This document shows positions 10,577-22,485 of a DNA stretch of 64,000 nucleotides, in pieces. This DNA comes from Lunularia cruciata (Eukaryota; Streptophyta; Marchantiopsida; Lunulariales; Lunulariaceae), in the NCBI GenBank assembly GCA_948567375.1, contig OX419756.1, positions 60,960,333 to 61,024,332 of the forward strand, written 5' to 3'. The notes beneath the pieces were generated by a model, which was not told the origin of the DNA, made no database searches, and worked only from the letters and a program-made list of their open reading frames with translations. Position 1 is the stretch's first letter; every line of letters begins with the position of its first letter. A program made the position numbers and the translations under genes.

Positions 10577-10581
10577 GAAAT

Positions 10582-10987
10582 TGTAACAATATGGAGTTTA
10601 GCAATGTAGTTAGTAGGCTAACAAAGTAGAGAATAAGCTAAATTAGCCCAAAATATTCTAGAACCATCTAAGAAGCTTCTTGGGAAACTTCCTAACTAGC
10701 TAACTTGCACCCCAAGCAGGTAGCTTCTAGAAGCTTTTAACTAGCTTAGCTTGCATGCCAAGTAGGCGGCTTCTAGAAGGAAGCTTCTTGAGAAGCTTCT
10801 TGGTTAACTTGGCTTGCACTCTAAGAAAGCGGCTCAAAGAAACTTCTTGAGAAGCTTCTCAAGGGCCTTGTATGCTACCTATAAATACCCAAAGCCAAAG
10901 CTCATGCTAGGCATTTGGAATTTTCTCACATTCAAGTGTCCCAATGTGAGTTTCCATTCTCTTGTTTCTTGATCTCAATCTTTTATA
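10582..10987 (+). repeat. solo LTR of gypsy family A
   Basis: Starts TGTAACAATATGGAG and ends TTTTATA where TTTTACA is expected. It is flanked by near-identical 5-bp sites, GAAAT (10,577-10,581) and GAAAC (10,988-10,992). Neither primer site nor polypurine tract adjoins it, so it is a solo LTR left by recombination. The same LTR flanks A1 (31,407-31,755 and 35,295-35,661) and ends A2 (49,225-49,692). A TATA box (TATAAATA) lies at 10,880-10,887. Confidence 0.85.
10656..10858 (+). promoter_or_regulatory. heat-shock-element-like array upstream of the LTR TATA box
   Basis: Palindromic pairs of GAA and TTC with 2-bp spacing occur at 10,656-10,663 (TTCTAGAA), 10,672-10,679 (GAAGCTTC), 10,684-10,691, 10,725-10,732, 10,771-10,778, 10,780-10,787, 10,792-10,799, 10,839-10,846 and 10,851-10,858. 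The TATA box follows 22 bp later. Alternating GAA/TTC units are the binding sequence of heat shock factors. The array is also present in the other family A LTRs. Function is inferred only. Confidence 0.6.
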
Positions 10988-11131
10988 GAAACCCAACAAA
11001 ATCCTAAGCCCAAGCAAAACCTTAGTGAAACCCAACCCAAATGCAAAATCCTATCAAAACCACTCCCAAATTCAAAATGTGAGGTTTAGGCACAACAAAA
11101 CCTTAGCTAAATCTTGTCTTCATTTAGCAAG

Positions 11132-13310
11132 TCATTTTGGATTTTGAGATTGGTTTTTCTTTTGCAAATTCATGTATGCACCAAGTTTGCTAGAATATAG
11201 GATGAGGATAAAGACACTTAGCACAATTAGTGGACTTCTTATCGTATTCACCCTTGAGGTGATATGTGAGGCCTTTGGTTTGCCCACTTGGAAGTAGGAG
11301 GAGGTCTCTCTCATATCATTGGGTGCAAGATTGGTTTCTCATGAGAGATCACACTCCTCATAGATATTTGGCCTGCTAATGTGTTTACAAACCTAGCTGT
11401 ATCAGAGATAGTAGTGCATGTGGAGACTCAAACTGACCAATGTCAGCTTGTTTGCTTGAGCTTCCAACTGCAATACCACCTCCTTTTGGTATTTGGTCAT
11501 CTAGATGTTAAAGATGGCCAGCCAAATATTGTTATTGTTCATCTCATGGTAAAGGCTCAACACCTCTTTGTCCTTGGCTTGCAATTGGTCCTCATAGTTT
11601 AGTTGTATGTCCTTCTTCTCCATTTGTAGCTTCTCCAACTTGAGTTGCACTTGTACTGCTTCCTTCTCTTGTTCTTTATGGGAAGAGAAAAATGAGGTAT
11701 TATGTCTCTTGATCTCAAACAACTCTTGTATCAAAGAGTTTACCTTCTTGGCTTCTTCTTTAAAGTGGTCCTTAGACTTATTCACTTCTTCCTTAAGTTT
11801 GTTCTCTCTAGCCTTCTTCATTTAGATTTCCTTGTGCATGCTATGTACCAAGGTAGTCTAATCCACAACCTCCATGCACTCCTTAGGGTACTTGGGAAGT
11901 AGAAGCTCCATCATGTACAAAACTGCCTCCACCAAATATATAGTGAAGTGGGCCCTCTCCAAAATTTGGCTGGTGGTGGTTTGGCTTGCTTTGCCTTATT
12001 TCCGGAATGTTTGGGGCAAGGAAATTTTCCTTGACCTCTAAGCATTTCTTGTGCATCCCCCACTTCAATGTCAATTTATCCTCCTTTGGTTCCTTCCTTA
12101 TCTTTGGGCCAATATCTTCTTGCACTTTGGGACAAAGGTTTTCCTCTTTAAGTCCTTTGGGATGAATGGGCTTCCTCCCCAAAGTCGGTGCATGTGGAGA
12201 ATAGGTGAGGGGTTCAGGTAATGGGCTTGAAGTTCTCTTCTATCCTCCTTATTCTTCTTCCTCTTTCATTGTAGACTTGATTGAGCATCCTTGTATTTCT
12301 CATCTTCTTCTACTTCTTCTACAATACCCTACAACATGAAAGATCCTTCTTCCTTCTAATCTTCTTCTTCCTCCTCCTTAGTGTCCTCCTCTAAAGCTAC
12401 TACTTCTCCTTCATCCAAAGTTATTTTGATGACTTGAGAATTCATTTTTACCCTCTGCTTGGCTGTTGTAGTGATCTTGACTGAGGAAGGAGTGTGCTTC
12501 TTCTTTGACTTTGGCCTCATTTCTTCTTCCTCCATAGGCACAAAATTGCCTATCCTTACAAATTTGGCATCCATTTCTTGATACTTCTTGATGATTGACT
12601 TCCTTTTAGCTTGCAAAGCAAAGTATCCTATGTGAGGTTAATGGTCAAGGAACCTCCTTTGCTCCTCCATATTTAGTAGATTAAGACCCATTTAGAAATT
12701 GATCATAAAAGGAGCTAGGTAAGTAGCTCTTCCTTCTTCTAAGAAATCTGATGAAGGGTCTTGTAGATATAAAATATGGGCCCAATTGACAATTTTTCCT
12801 TGTACATGTTGTGAAAGAAAACTGCCTAATTATTTATTAAGTAATTCATATGTTTGTGGTGGAACAACTTCATATTTGTTTCTACCATTGCCCTTTGGGT
12901 GGATATTTATGACTAAGAGCTTGTCAACCATTGTTTTGATTATGGAGTTCTCTAAAATTGGCCTTGATTTTGTCTATCAATTCTCTATTTGAGAACTTGG
13001 TGTCAATTATGACCAACCCAAATGGACTTACATCTAGACCAAGTATGTTCCTCCAATGCTCTTTGGTCTAGGCATAAGGATTTCTTCTCAAATCTCCACT
13101 ATTGTTATTTATCCTAACCTTCATCTCATGGATAATCTCAAGATCTATCACATCCCAATCCCAAAGGAAGAAACCCAAATACTTGCTTTGGATTACTTCT
13201 CTCCTACAATACACCACCCATTGATTCACTGCTAGGCTCCTAAGGATAGCTTTGGGAGACTTGCACATTGGCTTTTGGACAAATACCATCTTCTTGAAGT
13301 TCTAAAGGAG
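11132..13310 (-). pseudogene. decayed minus-strand ORF with coiled coil, probably retroelement-derived
   Basis: A set of minus-strand frames reads in order: WVVYCRREVIQSKYLGFFLW near 13,200; an acidic/basic stretch (EEEEMRPKSKKKH, then a run of acidic residues) at 12,356-12,616; a lysine- and proline-rich segment at 11,883-12,182; and a strong coiled coil (KEEAKKVNSLIQELFEIKRH, QVQLKLEKLQMEKKD) at 11,501-11,821. Stops and frameshifts separate them. The order (globular part, charged linker, coiled coil) resembles the ORFs of B1/B2 and of 63.3-64 kb. I do not recognise the family; it may be a gag-like protein of a non-autonomous retrotransposon. Confidence 0.4.
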
Positions 13311-13329
13311 CAAAGGCAAAGATGTGTTG

Positions 13330-14010
13330 GCTAAAAGCAATGGAATTGTAGAAACTAAGACTTGGTAACTAGCTATGATTATAGCTAAAGACTATTACCT
13401 ACATTGTGATAAGTGGAATTTTCCATTCACCAATTTGTTTTGTAGGCAAAGTCTTCAATCATTCTTCAGCTAGGAAGTGGTTGAGCACTCCATCTGGTCC
13501 TTATCACTATTTAATATGGACTACCATCCTCATATAAGATACATCCTCATTACTAATCTTGGTTATCATTGTGGGTTATTAGCCAAATGCCAATAGTCTT
13601 CCTCTAAATGTCAACCACCATTCTTGACATGAAACAATCAACCTTGAACCAAGTGGAAATGCATTTAAATTGGTATTTGGTCTTTGGTATTTGTTTGATC
13701 TGAGACAAAGTGTGATTGGGCAAAGTCATTTAGCTGAGTTTTGGTCTTGACCAAAGTGCTTCTAGGCCAAAGGTTCTTCCATAAGACACCTTCATGCCAA
13801 AGGCCTTCTCCACCAAAGCCACTAGCCTTTGAGCATCCTTTGATCAGGTATGATTTGGCATTCTTCTGTTTGTTGACCTTTTGGCTTATGTTCTAGCAGC
13901 AAGATTGCTAGCTGAATTGGTACAAATTTGTGGAATGCTACATCTAAGAGCTTTCCTTTTGTAATAGTGAAGTAAGCAATCATTTCCTCACAAAAAAGTA
14001 GAAATTAACT
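13330..14010 (-). pseudogene. probable 5' continuation of the decayed minus-strand ORF
   Basis: Minus-strand translation gives protein-like pieces with several stops, for example LPTKQIGEWKIPLITM near 13,420 and FHKFVPIQLAILLLEHKPK near 13,900. No known domain is recognised. It is placed here because strand and order match the coding relic downstream. Confidence 0.25.
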
Positions 14011-14203
14011 ATAAAAAAAACAAATAATGAAAAATTATGGGTACCACAAGACCTTATAGTGAATTTACAACCTTGGGTCTATCCATGTCTATATATTGAT
14101 AATTCATTCCTACCTTATTGGAGCTACTACCCACATGGTGTTATTTATCCTCTAGCATTTACTCCCTTTTATTTTAGTGCATTAGATTCAGATTCATCAT
14201 CAT

Positions 14204-14568
14204 GTGATGATGAATAGCTCCTTAATAGCTCCCTTGAATAGATTTAGAACAAATATACTATCAACTATTGAGTTCCTCCCTGAGGAGTGGACTTTGGGCC
14301 CCCTTATGGATTATAATGTGGATTCATACAAGGGTTTGTGGCTACCTTTCAAGATCTTCCTGTGCATGACAAGGAGTATGATCTCCTTTGGAGAGATAGT
14401 CCTCACATTATTTGGAGACCAATCATTAGGCATAATGATGTTACATTACAACATATCAAACTAGAGCACCTTCATCTAGAGTCAAGGTCAATACATATTA
14501 TTTTGAGGACATGGACAAGGGTTCTTCTAGATACAATTCACCCTATTACTATTGATCCTCTTCCTTAG
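14204..14568 (+). other. short overlapping ORFs, identity unknown
   Basis: Two overlapping plus frames (14,204-14,464 and 14,338-14,568) give a protein-like text, best in the second (DLPVHDKEYDLLWRDSPHII). A frameshift between them would join one ORF. No recognisable domain; it could be a retroelement fragment. Confidence 0.2.
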
Positions 14569-14579
14569 GCTACAAGTGA

Positions 14580-17320
14580 GCCTCCTCCTATTGTAGAGGA
14601 TATGTTTATGTCCTCAATAGTTCTTGTGTGCTTTATGTATGCATATATAAAACACTTTTTTCATTGCATGATTCTTTTCTTTTTGTTCATGATTCTTTTG
14701 GTTGCTTCATGATAATGCATTGTGTAAATGTTTTATAAATGCATGTGTCTTGTGTTAAATTATTTTTTTGAAAAGCTCATGCCTTGTGTTTAATTTTTTT
14801 GTTTTGCTAAACCTAATTCTTGTACAAATTTTGTTTTCTAAAACCTCAAGCACAACCCTAGCAAGACATGACCTTTCCTCACCTTTCCAACAAAACCCTA
14901 GCAAAGCCAAAGTGAGGCCTTACATTCCTAGTGATAGCAAAGCTGGAGTGAAGCTTGGTCAAGTCTTACATGTGTAGCAAAATCCCAACAAGAGTACATG
15001 AGTCCTTGCATCTCCAACAAAACCGAAGCTAGTTCATACATGTCCAACGAAACCCAAGTGAGTACATACATGTCTAGTTAAACCTTAACAAAGCTAAGAT
15101 GACCACCTAATAGGTCTTGAGCAAGGTTGGATCTCACTAACAAACTCCAAGGAAGCATTAAATGTAGCCTAACCTGATGCTATACATATATATATAGCCA
15201 TTACATTTTGAAAAAAAATCTGATCACTCTCCATAGGAAAATAAACTAATAATATTCATTGTCACCTAAGAGTGTAACATACTACTAATTAGAGAACTCG
15301 AATCTAATTAGAGTACTATATGAATACATCACTACTTTACCACACTAATTACTCTCACTTGAACTACAAGGAATGTAGTTGGGTGTTAGAAATTTGGGAT
15401 CACTACTATAACTCTTGACATATGGACCATCTACATCAAAGAGTAGATTCATTCTACACTTTATTTATACTCATTATATTCTTTATTTCCTCATGTATTT
15501 TCCTTGCTTTTGCCTATTCTAAAAAACAGAGAATGAAAGCTTTTAGATTTGGTATTCCTTTCTTTAATTCTCATGTTCTCTATTTGGAAATCATACACTC
15601 TTTTCAACTTCACCTTTCATATGCAATTTCTACTTCTTGGCAGTCTTTTGTGCTTCAATTTTGGCTAGCTTACATCTCTTTGAGGCTTTAAAAAATTCAC
15701 TTTCAATTTTGTAGCACTTAAAAGGTCTTGTGTAAAGACAACCATGGTAGAAGACAAGAGTGTCTTAGCCTTGGATTTCTTCCTTTTTTGTGATTCAATC
15801 TCCCATCCTTCATCCTTATCACCCTCATGTTCTCCTTTTCTTTTTAGATATCCTTCTTGTGCTCAAGGTTCCTCTTCTATAGGTGTGCTTGGTTGAGGTA
15901 GAAATTCCTCACATTGTGATCTTGATATGAAAAACACTGCATGTGCCTAAATTGACTCTCCTAATTTGACTCTGTTCCTCTTGAGCGTGCACAATGTACT
16001 CCTCTATGACTTGAGAAAATAGTACATAAGGAAATGACTCTTGGAAGCTAAGAATGATAAATACTTGAGAAAAAATTATTGTTACTTGTTGGGTTGTGAT
16101 CCTAATGTGTCTTTTTCACAATACTCCAATGGTCAATTAAAGGTAATTTGAGATTCAGTTTTTTCTTCATATTTGCAACCATGTGTAGACTCTCAATTCT
16201 CTCTAAAAAGTGTGCAAACTTTTGGTCTCTCCCTACTTCCCACAAATGCCTCTGCAAAGAGAAGTTACACCACTATTGTCTTGGCACACAAAAACTTCTA
16301 TCAAGATTGAATGCTACTTAGATTCTATGTTTCATTCTCACTTTGAAATATTTCCCAAATATTCACCATCAACCATTGTGAACCATAGAACTAACAAAGA
16401 AACCATTGAGATGTAGAATCATAGAACTAACAAAGGTAGTAAGATAAGGAAATTGTAAACTTTTGAAAAGTGTCATGCAATGTGGTGGTGTGGGGTAGAT
16501 TTAATTTGAAATTCAGGAGAAGTGTTCTTATCTTCCCATGTGGTGCACACATGTGTTGTTTTAGGTAGCCTTAATGACACCCGACCTATTAAGTAAATTA
16601 GTTGGAAGTTAGCCTTGATTTGGCTTATAAAATTTAATCTCCTACACAAATATACAAAAATATTGGGAAAGTGGAAATGGCACACAAGGTGGTTGGATAC
16701 TCATAAATTATTTTATAGATGTTTCTTTTTCTCATCAATTTTTTACAAGTATCATAATAATTTTTTACAGGTATCCATATATTGCCCATAACCACATGGT
16801 AAATTTAATTCTTGAAACACCTCAGATTACTCAAAAAATTTTGATGTGTGATAAAAGACTTTATGTACAAAATTTCTGGTAGGGTTCTTTCTTTCTTATT
16901 TTATGGGTTGCCAATAATCCCATAAAATTTTATGAGGTCACCGATATTGCTTGTACACTTTAGATACCCCCCCTACACACCCTTATGGATTTTGAAAACT
17001 TCTCATAAAATTTTTTATGGGAATTTTATGGATACATATAGAACTAATTGAAACACCTAATATAATACAATGGGTTTATGGTTCACAAATGGGATTCACA
17101 ACCTTAAACAGATCTCAAGTTCAATTCCAATGGGATAGATTAACAATTCAGATTAAGGAGTTGGTTAGAAAAGGACAAAGTAATAGAGAATTACACGATT
17201 ATAAAGTAATTTGGTATAATTAAACTAAATTAGGTCAAAAGTAGAGTTCTCTTTTATATTTTTCTTTTTATCTTTTTTGATGATGAAGGAAAATGGAGAA
17301 GGTTCCAAAAAGTTAATTTT
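14580..17320. other. AT-rich non-coding stretch
   Basis: No gene or element boundary recognised. It holds AAACCCTAGC-like imperfect repeats at about 14,860-15,080 and short AT-rich tracts. The ORFs here are short and have no coding character. Confidence 0.45.
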
Positions 17321-17329
17321 AAGCCCTAT

Positions 17330-17660
17330 CATTAAAAATAAACTAAGCATTTGCATTGAACTTGACTAAGGACTTCAAGAACTTTGTACCAATTGGTGAT
17401 GGTCTTTAAGTCAAATTAAGTTGAAGTTTATGTGGAATTAAGGAGTCCAACCCTAATGGCATAATCAATGGTGCATCTAATAGTACTTATGATGCAAATG
17501 ATGGCTCTAATGGTGTGAGTAAGAACCAACCCTAATGTAATATTTGGCCACCATCAACTAGTCGTTGAGTAGCTATGGATATAGTCATGATTGCAAAGAT
17601 TATCAATCTAGTGTCATAGAAAACTAGCTTCAATGCCATAAAATATTGTGTCAAATGTTG
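17330..17660 (+). repeat. dispersed repeat R, copy 1
   Basis: Shares an ordered series of matches with 50,190-50,480 in the same orientation: GAGTCCAACCCTAATGGCAT..., then AAGAACCAACCCTAATGTAA with a CCACC segment, then ATAGTCATGATTG-like sequence. It lies at the outer end of the H integrase relic and could be part of an LTR; neither end is defined. Confidence 0.45.
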
Positions 17661-18379
17661 TGCATATTTACATTGCTACACAACATATATTGTTGTTAAT
17701 ATCATTACATATAAGAAATCACACACAAACTCTAAAGTACCATATTTACACCTAGCTAGGTGCTAGGTCCCTCTTATTCTAGATAGCCATCTACTCTATG
17801 TATGTGGTATTTCCTATGGTGGGTAGGATCAAGAGGTTGGGTGCTATTGTGATCCATCATTAGTCACTTGTATACAATCTATATCACATAAGGTATGAAC
17901 TAGCTAAGGTGTCAAGAACATCAAAGACATAGTTATTGCCCTTGAGAAACCACCATGAGGGGAGTCAAAGATATCATATGCCATCCTCTCAAACAATTAT
18001 CACACACCAACATAGTAGTAGCTCTACCAATGAAGGCAAATAACATACACCACAAGCCTACCTATATAGTGGCCAAGCTTAGTTCCATCATGCCATCAAT
18101 GTTTGGGAGGTGGTATGGTGCACAATTGTTCACATGATCCTTCCAAACAACACCATCATGTCCTTCTAACATGAGGACTCAAGAAAGCAAAACCTCATAC
18201 ACTCTCAAGATAGTGCAGCTTGTAGTCACATCAAGAGTTATTGGTGGTATCTATTATACATATATACATAATCATCCACATGAAACTAAAGGATTGAGGG
18301 TTGTAACCTCTTCCTTGAATAGTGGCATAACATAAGGTATCACTATGCTAAGCAATTGCCAGGTTCTCAAAGGCTATTG

Positions 18380-19490
18380 GTATCACTCTCCAAAAGATCT
18401 TTGCCCATTGAGAATATATGCTCACTCATACATCCAAATCATCCAAGTCCAAGACTACATTAGCATCATGACAAATGACTATAGGTAAATTTACAAATTT
18501 TGCATAGTGTGAGAAGTAGGGAGAGAAGGATGCTAAGGAGGCTCATTGGCTGAGCCAATAGCCCATAGCCAACAAAGGCAACAAGAGATCCTAGTCTCCC
18601 AAGTAGCCTTCTACAAACCATATGTATGCAATCTTCTCTTCATTGTTTAAACAACTTTCTCTACCAAACCATCTAGCTTAAGGTGATCTCAAGATGTAGT
18701 AAAATGTTCAATCAAGGCTTTGTCACACAAGACCTAAAACTCTCCTAAGAACTATATACCTTGATCTGTCAAGACCTTACTTGGTACATCAAAATAACTA
18801 AGAACTTGATCTAGAAAAAAGAAATTTTTCCTTCAATGGACTTGTTGGGAAGTACCACTAACTCAGTCTACTTGGCAAAGTTCTCCAACATAACCAAAAA
18901 ATATTGATTAGTGTTTCATAGTCAATGGGAAAAGTCCAAAAAATTCCAAAGTCTAGTGGTAACCCAACTCCATGATAGGTCGTGGTTATAACTATCATGT
19001 GGGAGAATTGAATGATATTTTAACTTGGTCACAAACCATACATCTTGCAACCAATTTTTGCAACTTTTTGCAACAACTTTATATTGTGCCATCAATAATA
19101 ACCTAGAGTAAGCTATATATCCACTTCACTCCAAAATGTCTTAGATCACTCATAAGCATGACATTCAAGTTTTGGTCTAGATAGAAGGAGTAGAAGGTCA
19201 TATAGAAGGGGTACTACACACACCCTACTATCCTCCCATATGCAAAGAAGATGTCTGCCATCCAATCTAAACTACATGGTTCACCATAGGATATTTGTCT
19301 TTCTCCTTGGCATTAACTATGCCATTTAGTATACCAATGCACAATAGTCCATCACCAAGAAATCATCATGAGTATCTTGCTAACCACTATAAACATCTTC
19401 ACTCTCTAGATTTGAGACCACAACAACTCTTCTTATTTGTAAAATTGACTAGGGTATAGTCAACATACACAAAAAGGAAGTTCATGCCAG
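18380..19490 (-). pseudogene. integrase relic of gypsy element H
   Basis: The minus strand carries an integrase in order: a zinc-binding remnant with CMVCDQVK near 19,040; the catalytic core with LEFFGPFPL near 18,940; VPSKVLTDQGI near 18,770 (second Asp); and LDGLVEKVV near 18,680 (Glu). Many stops are present. Integrase inserts element DNA into the host chromosome. It lies directly left of a solo LTR that separates it from the RNase H of the same element. Confidence 0.72.
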
Positions 19491-19494
19491 CCTA

Positions 19495-20091
19495 TGTAAT
19501 GTTCCAAGAATAGGAGAACCCCCCAAGAGAAATACAAGAGAAGAAATAGAAAGCATCAACACTCAATACTTTGATGCCCCAAAATAGCATCTTATCTTTA
19601 TATATAACAAAAACGATCCCTTTAAAGGAAGCTTCACTTGTGGATCATATACATGGATTGGTGACATGTTAGCAAGCTCCACCTTTGAATAAGTTGCATG
19701 AATGGATGGTGACATGTATGGTCCTTGTCCTATTTGGTTGGTCAAATAAGTTTGACCAAAGGGAATCTTTAGGGAATCTTCCTATAGTAAGCTTAGAATA
19801 GCATGAGTGAGGTACTATTGGAAAGCTCTCAAGGAGATGAATAGTGGGGAGAAAAGGCAAGAGCTTTTACTTTAATTAGAGGAACACTATCCATTTTTGA
19901 GACCTAATTCATCCATTTAGGCCTCCAAAATTAGCTCTAAAGTTTTCAAGATGTGTTTGACTCTTGCATTAATAGTGGATATACTCTTTTGGTGACACTT
20001 ATATCTGATATACTTAGTCTATCATATATAACATCCTTCCTGATGTTAACAATTTCCACCTCTAGATAATATGTCTAGCTAATGTATTACA
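19495..20091 (-). repeat. solo LTR of the E1 family inserted in element H
   Basis: It is 597 bp with TG...CA ends (plus strand TGTAATGTTCC to ATGTATTACA) and matches the LTR at 1158-1880 throughout, with a TATA-like TTATATATA near 19,600. It lies between RNase H and integrase of H: the bases just outside it (CTTGGTACCATCTCCTCATC on the right, TGCCAGCC on the left) are contiguous in the related element D near 41,830. No clear target duplication remains, which suggests age. Confidence 0.78.
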
Positions 20092-20099
20092 TCTTGGTA

Positions 20100-21106
20100 C
20101 CATCTCCTCATCCATCTCACCACAGCAATGTGATCATATTAGTGTATAGGTTTCTACTCAGTCTATTTGCATCACAATTCACCACTTTAGGTCTATCAAC
20201 AATCATGAAATCATACTCCTATAAAATCAAAGCCCATCATTCAAGCTTCACTAAAACTTGTTAAACTCTATCAACCACTTTAGTGGTTGATGATTAATGA
20301 TGGAGAGTGAAGGAGTTCCCAAACAAGTACTATAAAAATATGCTACTGCCCACACTGCCAAGTACTCCCCCTCATATGAACTATACTTTGCTTCCATTGA
20401 ATTGTTGGAGTAATTAGCATAGGCCATCACAAACTCCTTCTCTTCATCAACTTGTTGGGTAAGCACTATTTGAAATCCCAACGGACTCCAAACAATATGA
20501 ACCAAGAATTGCTGATCAATCTTGAGAATAAGAGAGGATTTCAACTTCTCTTTAAGCTCTATAAAAGCTCTTTCCTACTCATCTTTCCAATACCACTCAT
20601 ATGTAAGCTTAGTTAGTTTCATCAAGGCCTTGGCAATCACACTAAATCCTCTAACTTATTAAACTTATTAATAATAAAATTAATAATAATAATTCCAATT
20701 CAAGAAATGCTCACACACTACTCACATCTATAGGTCAAGGAATATGTGCAATAGCCTCCACTTTGGTCTACTAAACACAAATTCTGCCAACATAAATAAT
20801 GCAATCCAAATACTCAACTTGCTCTTGGAAGAATTTTCACTTCCCAAAATGTAATTTGAGTTTATGAAATCTCAATATCTCAAGCACTTCCAAAAAATGT
20901 CTCTTATGCTCCACAATAGCTCTATAAACCAAATATCATCAATATAACACTAAGCAAAATCCATTCTTGTCAAAATACTATCTATGACTCTTCGTAACTC
21001 GACAAGAGCATTCTTTAATCCACATGGTAAGAACCACAATTGATACATTACATCCTTGCCATGTAGATCAATAGCTTAGAATGTTGTCTTGGATTTTTCT
21101 TCCTCC
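20100..21106 (-). pseudogene. RT (C-terminal part) and RNase H relic of gypsy element H
   Basis: The minus strand reads from 21,100: GKDVMYQLWFLP, GLKNALVE, the RT catalytic YIDD at 20,946-20,935, then the RNase H region at 20,544-20,251 with YSSYEGEYLAVWAVAYFYS and HQPLKWLIEFNKF. It is homologous to D at 40.85-41.7 kb. The frame is broken in several places. The RT N-terminal half is found at 24,914-25,400, on the other side of element B1. Confidence 0.8.
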
Positions 21107-21686
21107 TATGGTACCCACATTTTTTGTTTTTGATGAGTTTTAAAGAAGAAGTGGATTGTTGAAGTCAAATCAAAGCCAAATAGAGAACAAATGAGAAGAA
21201 TTGTGTGTTTGGTTCCAATCCAAGGAAATCAACTTTGTGTCAAGGGAAGAAGGATTTGGATTGGAATTAAAGGGTTTTGGACTCAATGTAAGGTTACTTT
21301 GCATCCAAGTGATAGACCTGATCCAAAGAAAATGTCAAATCAATCAAGAAAGTTCACTCAGTAAAAGTGCTACTTCATGAGAAGGATAAATTTGAGAGTG
21401 ATAACAGTAAGGTATGAAGAAAATTGTCATGTTGTGGTTTGCATAGCTCATGAAAAAGTAAATTAGTAGGTTTATCTTCATAAAGATGGAGAAGGTTGTA
21501 TGACGGATCCCACGGTTGAGCTATTGCCATGTGAGCAATTTTTGTACATGTATACAATTGGTCACATGGATTATTGTCTTGTCTTCTTTTGAGGGCTCTT
21601 GTGTATATAGTTGGTAGAGAGTGGAGTGTTTAGTTTGAAGAGTCTCAAGTGGGAGAAAAAATTGGAAATGAGAGGTGTAGTAGAGC

Positions 21687-21983
21687 ATGAACGTTAGGAT
21701 ATCGGAGGAGATGTCCCATGCTCCCAATCTGCCACTCCCAAAAACTTTTCTCATTAGGCTTCAGACTCTACATCGTTATGGCTTACAAGATTGGATGGTG
21801 GCACATTTTGGAGTGGCATTTATGGAGTTGGTGATGGAAAACTCAAACCTTGTTGTCCTTTTGGTGCTTATTTATGAGCATGTTTGCGATTTGACAATTT
21901 ATGTACTCTTATATTTGGAAAATGAGTTAATTTTGCTTATGAGTTTCAAGGTGGAATTCTGGGATCCATTTGTCAAAAAGTGA
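21687..21983 (+). CDS. leader-type small ORF of element B1 (98 aa)
   Basis: It contains DWMVAHFGVAFMELVM, a hydrophobic LLVLIYE stretch and LTIYVLLYLE, the same pattern as the two leader ORFs of element E1 (796-1017 and 588-791, minus). It precedes the coiled-coil ORF as those precede gag. The family is not recognised and no function is assigned. The first residues before about codon 20 may be non-coding. Confidence 0.4.
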   Translation: MNVRISEEMSHAPNLPLPKTFLIRLQTLHRYGLQDWMVAHFGVAFMELVMENSNLVVLLVLIYEHVCDLTIYVLLYLENELILLMSFKVEFWDPFVKK

Positions 21984-22485
21984 AGAAACTATATGATAAA
22001 AAAGTGCAAGTGATTGGGTCCCAAGAGGAGAAGTTTAGAGTATTCAACCATCAAAGGAGTATGGGGAGGGACTGTGAGGAGAAGTTGGGTAGAGAAGCTG
22101 ACACAGTACAATTTGGAGAGAGAGAAAGCAAATGATTTGAGCAGATTATGTGAGAGATATGATTGATTGAATCAAGGGAGTATAATTCATACTTAGGCAC
22201 ACAAAATAGACAATTTGGAGAGCTTTGTGAGATGTATTTATAGTCTATAAGTGGATTTGGAGAGTAAACAAAGTGCTTATAGTGCTAAGCTTAAGAAATT
22301 TTAGGTTTTGATCAATTGCAAATCAGATCTGGTCAATTGAAGTTAGAGCTGTGGAGAATGAGGTGTTGGAGATGGGATGCTTATCAAGTTTGGAGGTTTG
22401 GTTATTCTTAAAAATGGGGTTTGGTTCACTTTTTGAAAATTTAGTTAGTTTGGCATCACCAATTCAACCAAGGAAGATGTGAATA

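Noticed and set aside
14860..15080. AACCCTAGC-like repeats as interstitial telomeric DNA
   Set aside because: Units are irregular and never form consecutive TTTAGGG/CCCTAAA repeats.
21107..21575. B1 5' region as an LTR ending in GGTCACA followed by TGG
   Set aside because: No matching copy at the 3' end of B1 could be found by eye; left open rather than called.
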